From assembly GCA_973895155.1 (NCBI GenBank), contig OZ316894.1, positions 19,778,001 to 19,842,000 on the forward strand: a stretch of DNA of 64,000 nt, written 5' to 3'. Position numbers and translations under genes: made by a program. Under the pieces are notes generated by a model that did not search any database, was not told where the DNA came from, and worked only from the letters and a program-made list of their open reading frames with translations. Each line of letters starts with the position of its first letter. Position 1 is the first letter of the stretch. Shown one piece after another: positions 57,096 through 64,000 of this stretch. The DNA comes from Marsupella aquatica (lineage: Eukaryota > Marchantiophyta).

Positions 57096-58277
57096 ATGGA
57101 TGTGAGCTCATACTCCTTACTCCAGACCAATAGCTCCAACAAAGTTGCCTTGTATGGCCACCAAGACAATTCTACTCATGGGTGTGCTTGGAACTACGGT
57201 CAGAACTCTCGCTCTCTTGGATTAGATGAGTATGATCCACAAATGGATGAACACTTGTGGACCCAATTGCCAGAGGATTTGGTGGACAGAATATTGGCAT
57301 GGTTGCCAGTAGCAAGCTACCTTCGACTAAGGACAGTGTGCAAGAAATGGAGCACCATTATTTACTTACCCAGCTTCTTAGAAGTGTGTGCAAGTGTGCC
57401 AACAGTAAACCCCTATTTCATTAAAGTCTCTAATTGTGAATACAGCCGTCTCTTGTCATGCTACAACCCCATGCTCAATAAGTGGCATAACATACCCATA
57501 AGCTTTCTGCCCCCCCATGTGGGATTTCCAGTGGCTTCTGCTGGAGGGTTGTTGTGCTTCATTAACAAGTTCCATGGCTATGTTGATGACTTTTGCTCCT
57601 TATTTGTGTGCAACCCCTTGAGCAAGAGTTGGAAAGAACTTCCATCCATGCCTTGTAAGCAAAGGCCAATTCTTGTGAGTATGGTCGCCGACAGGCAACC
57701 CTTCAAATATCAAGTGATTGTTGCCGGCCTGTTGACTACAGAGGTATACGACTCCATGTCTAGCTCCTGGCATAGAGTTGGGTGTTTGCCTCGAGGAGAA
57801 GAGGTTTCTCGCAATATTGCATTCTGCAATGGCAACCTTTACTGCCTCACACCTCGATGGTACAATTGTACACTCCTTGCTTATAACCTTGAACAAGAGG
57901 TATGGGCAAAGATCAAGACTGGTCGGCTTCCTGGCTACTGCCAATTTCGCAACCTGGTAGGGTGCAGGGGGAGTATAGTCATTGTGGGCAAATCTGTGAG
58001 ACATCAAGTGTTGTGTGTGTGTATATGGTTGCTCGAGCAAAAAACCATGAAATGGAGAGAAGTTGGTCGAATGCCGCAACGTATGTCAGATCACTTCTTA
58101 GGAAGGCCATCCGAGAGCTTCTATTGTACAGCATATGGAGACCTCATTTTCTTGACTCGAGATAATTGTGAGATGGGATTGTTATTTGACCTCTTACAAA
58201 AATCATGGCGTTGGGTGTCTGGTTGTCCCAACCTAGAGGGTTTTGCATTTGAGCCTAGACTAGACGCTGTTGTGTAA
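57096..58277 (+). CDS. F-box protein with kelch-like/beta-propeller C-terminal region
   Basis: A single-exon, 393-residue protein. F-box proteins are the substrate-binding subunits of SCF ubiquitin ligases; the F-box contacts SKP1/ASK. The F-box lies at about residues 54-96 (LWTQLPEDLVDRILAWLP, then LRTVCKKWSTII). The rest has the repeating strand pattern of plant F-box/kelch-type propellers: YNPMLNKWHNIPI, CNPLSKSWKELPSMP, YDSMSSSWHRVGCLP, YNLEQEVWAKI, and LFDLLQKSWRWVSGCP. The layout and wording of the F-box (PEDLVDRILAWLP) are like the plant F-box/kelch group that includes At5g15710. The first 50 residues are Ser/Asn-rich and not conserved. The substrate cannot be told from sequence. The gene is intact with no introns, as is common in this group. 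Confidence 0.92.
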   Translation: MDVSSYSLLQTNSSNKVALYGHQDNSTHGCAWNYGQNSRSLGLDEYDPQMDEHLWTQLPEDLVDRILAWLPVASYLRLRTVCKKWSTIIYLPSFLEVCASVPTVNPYFIKVSNCEYSRLLSCYNPMLNKWHNIPISFLPPHVGFPVASAGGLLCFINKFHGYVDDFCSLFVCNPLSKSWKELPSMPCKQRPILVSMVADRQPFKYQVIVAGLLTTEVYDSMSSSWHRVGCLPRGEEVSRNIAFCNGNLYCLTPRWYNCTLLAYNLEQEVWAKIKTGRLPGYCQFRNLVGCRGSIVIVGKSVRHQVLCVCIWLLEQKTMKWREVGRMPQRMSDHFLGRPSESFYCTAYGDLIFLTRDNCEMGLLFDLLQKSWRWVSGCPNLEGFAFEPRLDAVV

Positions 58278-60961
58278 TTATTTCAAATTCATCTATAAGC
58301 CATGCTCCTTACAATTTCCTTTGTTCAGGAGGAACAAGCTTTGATAGTGCAAGGATTGAGACGTGATATCTTCCTATTTGCTCCCTCTTCTACTGTCAAT
58401 TTTTCATTCTTAATACTTCCCAAAATTGCTTTTGCAAAATTGGTTATGTAATTTGTATATTGCTCCATACTGGAAGATGAAATTGTTGCCTAAACTATTC
58501 CTTCACTCCTGGCTTGGAAATGTTGAACTACCGTATGTACAAGTCCAAGACCATAATTCTCCTAACTAATTGGTCATGATAAGAATTGGAATACACCAGG
58601 AAGTTAGCCAAAGGAGACTGTCTCAAGAAAAGACAACATAGAAATACTATGAAGGATTCAATTGAACTAAGAAGTGCTTCCAAGGATCCTAGTAAGGTTA
58701 ATTCTATTTTTGGACTGTATAAGGGTAACTCTTGCATACACCGACCAAATACCAGCCTAAATGCTGCAGGGGCGCAAGATTAGGTTTGGATAATTATTAG
58801 CTTGGCATTGCCAGGTTCTAGACACTGGCTAAATACTCCACAATCATGCATATTTTCATTGAAACACCAATTCTTGTACACTCTCTTTCATTAGTTGGTG
58901 ATAGAAGTGAGGTTAAACGTAGAGCCAACTGTAAGAGGGCTCAATGGAGGTTTAGTAAGGAAAAATTCAAAGAAGGGTTCTTCACGGCTGTAGAACCATT
59001 AAATTGAAACATATGTAATTAATTTGGCTCCATACGTCAATATTGTGTTAAGACGTTCAGAGCCCAGTTCTGAGCTTTAGACTTTGCTAGCTCTTTTATT
59101 TCCATGTGCCCCAACCCCATACTAACTAGGATATTTCATAACTCCAAAATTGTCATATTAAGAGCCTATAGGCGGTGTCAATTGGTTTACTTACGTGGTA
59201 ATTCAGTGATAAAGATAAGTTTTGTAAATTAGGAAGGCCCTAGACAAGTCGCACTTCCCTCTTTGTAATTGTACTCACTCTAGTGCTTTTGAAAATCATA
59301 TTCATTGTCCATAATTCTCCCCTCTATTCTGTATATTACTGATAAAAGAGCTGAGTCAAGTAATCCAATGGGGGAGGTCTGTCTGTCTGTCTGTCTGATT
59401 CCATGGCTTCATATCTGCCTGAGATGGGGAGGTCATATTCTGACCTAAGCTATTCCTGTGCAATGCTCTGAGGTTAGTTGTACTTACATTCTAATGTGAG
59501 ACTTGGTGAGACTGAAATAACCAAGGCGGCTGTTATGGCAGGGGTCACTTGTATAATTTTGTCACCACTGACAAATTATTAGAAGTAAAATTTTCCTATA
59601 TGAGTGTTGTGAACACGTACCCCTATCCAAGGCTACCTTTTGTAGTTTCCTCTCCCCATCATCTGTTTTAGACTGCCTTAAGTACAAGGTTAGGGTCAAG
59701 GTGGATATATGAAATCAGCAGAATGATAGCAGGGCAAATAGAGGTGGTAACTACGCAGCACAACTAGCGATTAGATAGGGAGCTCCCTAAGAAGACAAAG
59801 TATGTTAGGGTTGGCAAGTCAGCAAAATGTGTACCAAGCTCTCCTAAATTACCTAAAAGTGAGCAAACTCCCTAAGTGGTTGGTGCAGATTTCATTTAAA
59901 ACTGAGGAAAAAGGGGTCTGCAGCTAAGCCTCTTGCAAAGCTCCCTTGATGCTCCATCAAACAATAATACTAAATTGTGTGTAGTACAGAACACCCACAC
60001 CACATTAAATAAAACATCCTCGCCATAAAATATTTTACTTCCAGTTTTGATGCTCTTTTTTACTGCCACAACATCACATCTTCTCCCAGAATAGTTCCTT
60101 TACATTTAGGCAAGTCACCAACCCATCCACTGGACAGATGTCCCAAACATGGTCAACCTGCTGTCGTAACAAATTGTGTGATGTCTAATATATGCATCTC
60201 CCAAACGAAACCTCGCCCTCTAAAGAGTTAATTAATTAATATTTTTCCAGCCCAGTCTCGGAGACAAGATCCTTGAGAAATCCCAAAGAGAGGAGGCCCA
60301 ACAAAGGTTTGAAGTCCCCTACCTGCTGGTTCCTAACCACGAGACTGGACAAGAGGGTAGACCCCAAGACATGATCTTACTGAAGTCGTTCTCTATTCCT
60401 TCCGACATTTATACCATTTTCTAGTCTTCACACAATCCTCCTATTCTCGTGAGTTGATGATGAACAGAGGAGGATCCTGATTTAGCTGAGTCCAGTCCGT
60501 GGGAATTGCTCACTGGAGTGAGTGTACAGGTTGTCTGCATTCGTGACAGTGGACTGTGCATTGAGCCTTATTTGATTGGGTTTTTCTTCCCGGCCTCTTG
60601 TGGGTTACATCAGGAAGCGGGATTGGCGTATGGTAAACTCGATGGAGCTCGTATTCGTATCACAAGGGTAATGATAACTGTGAGTACATACACATTCAAC
60701 CTCGTGGCGCTTGATGACTCTGTAGCTATGGATTTGCCTTCTCTTCTATCTTTCTCTTTGGAAAAATATGCTGTGAAATCTCGTCTTAGTGCAAGTCACC
60801 TCTTGGTAGAGCTCGCCTTTAAAATGCTTGTAATGTTATCTGGAATAAGGCAATGAAGTGCGTATTTTCATCGTAAAAGAGAGGCAAATTCAAAAGCCAA
60901 TATTCGATTTTCTGATTTCTCGAGGTACTCCAGTAGTGACAACTGCTCGTTTTTTTTGCAG
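58278..60961. other. gene-less spacer
   Basis: No gene is supported up to about 60.5 kb; the only distinct feature is a (TCTG)5 run at 59378-59397. A plus frame at 60506-60856 ends in a helical, Leu-rich stretch (LPSLLSFSLEKYAVKSRLSA) and could hold an upstream exon of the gene that follows, but I could not define its donor. Confidence 0.45.
59378..59397 (+). repeat. (TCTG)5 microsatellite
   Basis: Five perfect copies of the tetranucleotide TCTG. Confidence 0.95.
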
Positions 60962-63217
60962 TGGAGTTCTTTCGATGCTTGGGAGCGCTGCGATAAAAGA
61001 AGCAGGTGGACCAAACGATAATCCTATTCAAGGTAAACCTGACCAATATCTTAGTATTTTCTTACACTCCTGCAGGTATAGCAATTATTTGCAGACAAAC
61101 TTCCGACGAACTTTGCCCTCTTCTTCACACACAGACGAATAGAGAACGCAATAATTCTGCACCCCAAAATGAGTCACTCAAATCTTTTGGTAATATTGAT
61201 TTCACCTCGCAGCAAGTTGATATGCTCGAAAGTGTTACTGATAGTAGTGAGACAACAGGTTTAGAAGTAGGTATTCCTTTAACATACATGTCAAGAAGCG
61301 TTGATAATTATCTATTTCGTCTCCTTATTTGCCCAATTTGTTTCAAACTGTACTCAAAGCGACCATCTGACTCTGGCATTCAATTAGAAAGTTTCGCCTT
61401 TTGAAAAATCTTGTGCATTTCATAGAACTCTGTAAGGATGCCTACTGTCGTGTGTGCAAAAGTACACAGATCTGAATCATCGAGGGAGAAAATTCACACT
61501 AGCAAAAGCCACAAATGTCTGCATCGCTGCCTCGAATTGATGAAACAGATGGACGAGATAATTGTTTTTGGCCTTCAATCTCTTGAAAGTTTAATGTTGG
61601 CATCGCCACATCTGCGCGTAAGATTCCAGGGCTATTCCTTGGTGGTATGTATATCTGAATCTTTTCAGGCTTGGTATGGACGTCGTAACATTTGTGTACA
61701 CACATTGTTCGAAAATTGGTCACAAGATTTCCTTTACTTTTGTATTGTGCCAAATGATGCCACATTAAAATTATGCTCGTGTTTTCAGTGCAGCCGGAGC
61801 TTCTGTTTCTTCTTACTGTGCTCTTCGTAATTGCCATCGTAGGGTAGAAATGGCCAAGCCAGACAAACCAACGAACTGTGAGTATGACCCGAACTTTCCA
61901 GGCTCGGGTTATAAGCCATAATGGATCTGACGTCAGTGATCAAACTGTCATAAGCGGGATCCCAGCGGGATCCCAGCAGCAAGTGATCTGCAGTAGCAAG
62001 CTGCCTTACGGTTAAAATAGCACTTATACTTCGCTAGTAAGAGCAATTTCAAGACCTCTTCAGCAGTAACATTTTCCAGGTTGTCGGGTAGCTTAAAGTA
62101 GACTTGTCAATTAAGAGTGCCGTATATGTCCCGAGTCCTTCGGGTTGAAGGATACGCGTGGGAACTGACGTGATCGGCAGAACCTCATCGAGCATGTAAT
62201 TTAATGTCCTGCTGATGTAGAACTCTGTTCGTGTGTAGCTGAATTTCGTATCTGCTAGTAAAGGAAATTGTACGAAAATGCTATATTTGACTCCTAGAAC
62301 CAGTGACAGTTTGACCTGATTGTATTTGTTATACTATCTGTATTCTTTCACCTTCATAGCTCTCCATGCGCTTTGGTGGAAAGAATTTACCCAACAGGGC
62401 TTCTCTCTACGTCAGAGATCCATTGCATAAGTACAAAGTGGAGGTAATTCAATGGCTGTTGTATACTACTAGATGCAGATTTGCAGATGCTATGTCCAGG
62501 ACGTCGGGATGCAGCCTCTGCACTTATCTCGGACGATGTGTTCGTTTCAGTGGAGCGTGAGTCTGTCTCAAATGCGATGGAGTTTCTTTCGGATGGTTTA
62601 GGAGCCACCGTAGTTGTCATCCAGATTACCAGCTACGTCAAAGTTTCAAAGGACACGCTATTAAGACAGTGGTCCTCAGAGCTTCCTCCTCCTCCTTCGT
62701 TGGCAATGGCTATTCGCAATTGGATCCTGATGCTTCCGGCAGACAGAGACCATGCAGCCAAGCTGTCAATTGCACACCTATGTGTGTCTTGGCCTATAAA
62801 TGCTCACTCGCTCGCTCGTTACTGATGAAAGCGCAACCCTGTGTCTTGAAGAATGCGTTCTAAACAGTCTTTGTTCATTCTTTACGGTTCCCTGCTACAT
62901 ACATTCCTGACAAGTCTTTTACAGCGTTTTTATTCACACTTTGGAGCACACGGACTGTTTCTTTTAGAACCCAAAAGTTGGCTCAGCTTCATATGTTACT
63001 TCCACCACAAGTCTTCCGGATCTGGAAGGAAGATTTCATCGAGAAAGACTGGCAAGGAAACACAATTAACGACGATACATTTCAAATGACCACAGTCAAT
63101 GCGTTTCTCGCAAACTTGCTCTTCCTTGAACAAAACAGGACTAGATTGAAAGAGCAGGGGATGCTCAATGGAGCACCAAAGCATTTTCTGAGATTCTATT
63201 TTCAGATCCGATCTTAG
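60962..63217 (+). CDS. unrecognised multi-exon gene, partial model
   Basis: Two exons join with matching phase: 60962-61032 (after TTTTTTTGCAG, ending CAAG|GTAAAC) and one starting at 61076 (after ACTCCTGCAG). Together they read GVLSMLGSAAIKEAGG, then NDNPIQGIAIICRQTSDELC. The second exon may end at 61189 (TTTTG|GTAATA) or further on. A likely last exon is 62968-63217 (after TTTCTTTTAG), encoding QLHMLLPPQVFRIWKEDF and a helical Asn/Leu-rich tail, then TAG. Candidate middle exons lie at about 61.5-61.8 and 62.5 kb (KSHKCLHRCLELMKQMDEII; RDAASALISDDVFVSVERES). The translation is mostly amphipathic helix, as in ARM/HEAT-type proteins. I do not recognise the family, and the exon chain is incomplete. 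Confidence 0.4.
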
Positions 63218-64000
63218 CGTTTTGAATTTTGAAGCCGACTCGAAAACGAAATTGCTCAAAGATTGGGCTGTATCTCCAAAACACTAGATACACACTTCAT
63301 CACGGAGTAGAAAGATCCCAGTAAACACAATGATTGTTTCAATTTATTCCAAAAATTAAAATATAAGTTTCCCTCTTTTTAGCTTGTTCTTTGATTTATC
63401 CCTATAGAAAGTATTTCCTTGGCCCCAACTGGACCCTGAACTGTTGCTAGTCCATACTAATTCAGTCAAATGTTTCTGTCCCTTCCGCAAAGGTGTAACA
63501 GCTGTGCGAGTGTTGAGGTACATCTAGTTATTCCATTGTGACGTGAACCATCGAGGGGAGAATCCCAGAATTCGTGATGATGCGCTCATTCAATTCCAAG
63601 AAAATGATAATTCCAGCTAACTGTGAATCCTGGACTATTGATGTTGGCCAGATTAATTCCTAGTGTGGACAACCATTCAATTTTACTATCCGTTCACTTT
63701 ATTGCGCGACCGTAATCAGTGTTGGAAAACTTTTGTGGGTATCTTTTCTTAGCGTAGATCTTATGCACAACGGAAACGTCAAAATTGATAATCGCGATTT
63801 GTCTTCACTGCTGTGGACAGTTTGTTGGTCACATTCTTTTTGTAAGCCGCATCCTTGTTCATTGAGTAGCGTCAATGACGAGGTGGAATGTCCGAGTCCG
63901 GGCAGCAAGTTAAAGTCTCGCAATGTGAACTCCACTCCCAGCCACAGACCCATGACAATACACTTTACGCTCAACCTGAGACAGCAATTCTGCACATCCC
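63218..64000. other. spacer to window end
   Basis: About 780 bases with no supported gene. A minus-strand frame at 63995-63699 is open but has no recognisable identity; it could belong to a gene lying beyond the window. Confidence 0.45.

Noticed and set aside
57600-58079. 159-residue minus-strand frame
   Set aside because: It is antisense to the F-box gene, which has clear motifs.

Overview
This is nuclear DNA from a land plant, most likely a bryophyte (a moss-like lineage) or another early-diverging plant. The reasons are: spliced genes with GT-AG introns and long repeat-rich spacers; plant-type telomere boxes (CCCTAAA); a large PPR protein ending in a classical DYW cytidine-deaminase domain; a plant CCD1 carotenoid dioxygenase; a LEA gene behind ABRE motifs; a plant F-box protein; and a plant-type acid lipase. 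A DYW editing factor argues against Marchantia polymorpha, which lacks RNA editing, but the exact lineage cannot be fixed by eye.

Layout. 1-3.6 kb holds no supportable gene. 3.6-4.2 kb (minus) is a two-exon small LEA-like gene with a TATA box and three exact ACGTGTC elements upstream. 7.8-14.2 kb (minus) is a CCD1-type carotenoid cleavage dioxygenase that I could resolve into 16 exons (640 residues), including three micro-exons and an N-terminal extension. 14.5-22.4 kb is spacer with tandem repeats, some tRNA-like. 22.5-24.7 kb (minus) is a two-exon gene for a 609-residue coiled-coil protein of unknown function. 24.7-30 kb is spacer with one isolated exon-like block and a decayed tRNA-like sequence. 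30.0-32.9 kb (plus) is a seven-exon secreted acid lipase with an intact Ser-Asp-His triad but altered flanking motifs. 33-39 kb is spacer with a degenerate tandem array.

39.2-41.0 kb (minus) is a 622-codon reading frame of an unrecognised family, interrupted only by two in-frame TAG codons; it reads as a recently inactivated coiled-coil gene or repeat-element gene. 42-46 kb is decayed repetitive sequence with one possible small ORF. 46.1-46.6 kb carries only the last two exon pieces of a mitochondrial chaperonin CPN60 gene. 47.1-50.1 kb (plus) is an intact single-exon 1010-residue PLS-DYW PPR protein whose central repeats are 303-bp tandem copies. 50.3-52.8 kb is a frameshifted pseudogene. 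57.1-58.3 kb (plus) is a single-exon F-box protein. 60.9-63.2 kb (plus) contains phase-compatible exons of an unrecognised gene.

The genes are ordinary independent eukaryotic units with no operon-like logic. The intact functions are stress protection (LEA), apocarotenoid formation (CCD1), lipid hydrolysis (lipase), organelle C-to-U RNA editing (PPR-DYW) and protein turnover (F-box). The most unusual signals are the TAG-interrupted frame, the homogenised PPR array, the micro-exon-rich CCD1 gene with an N-terminal extension, and the orphan CPN60 exons.
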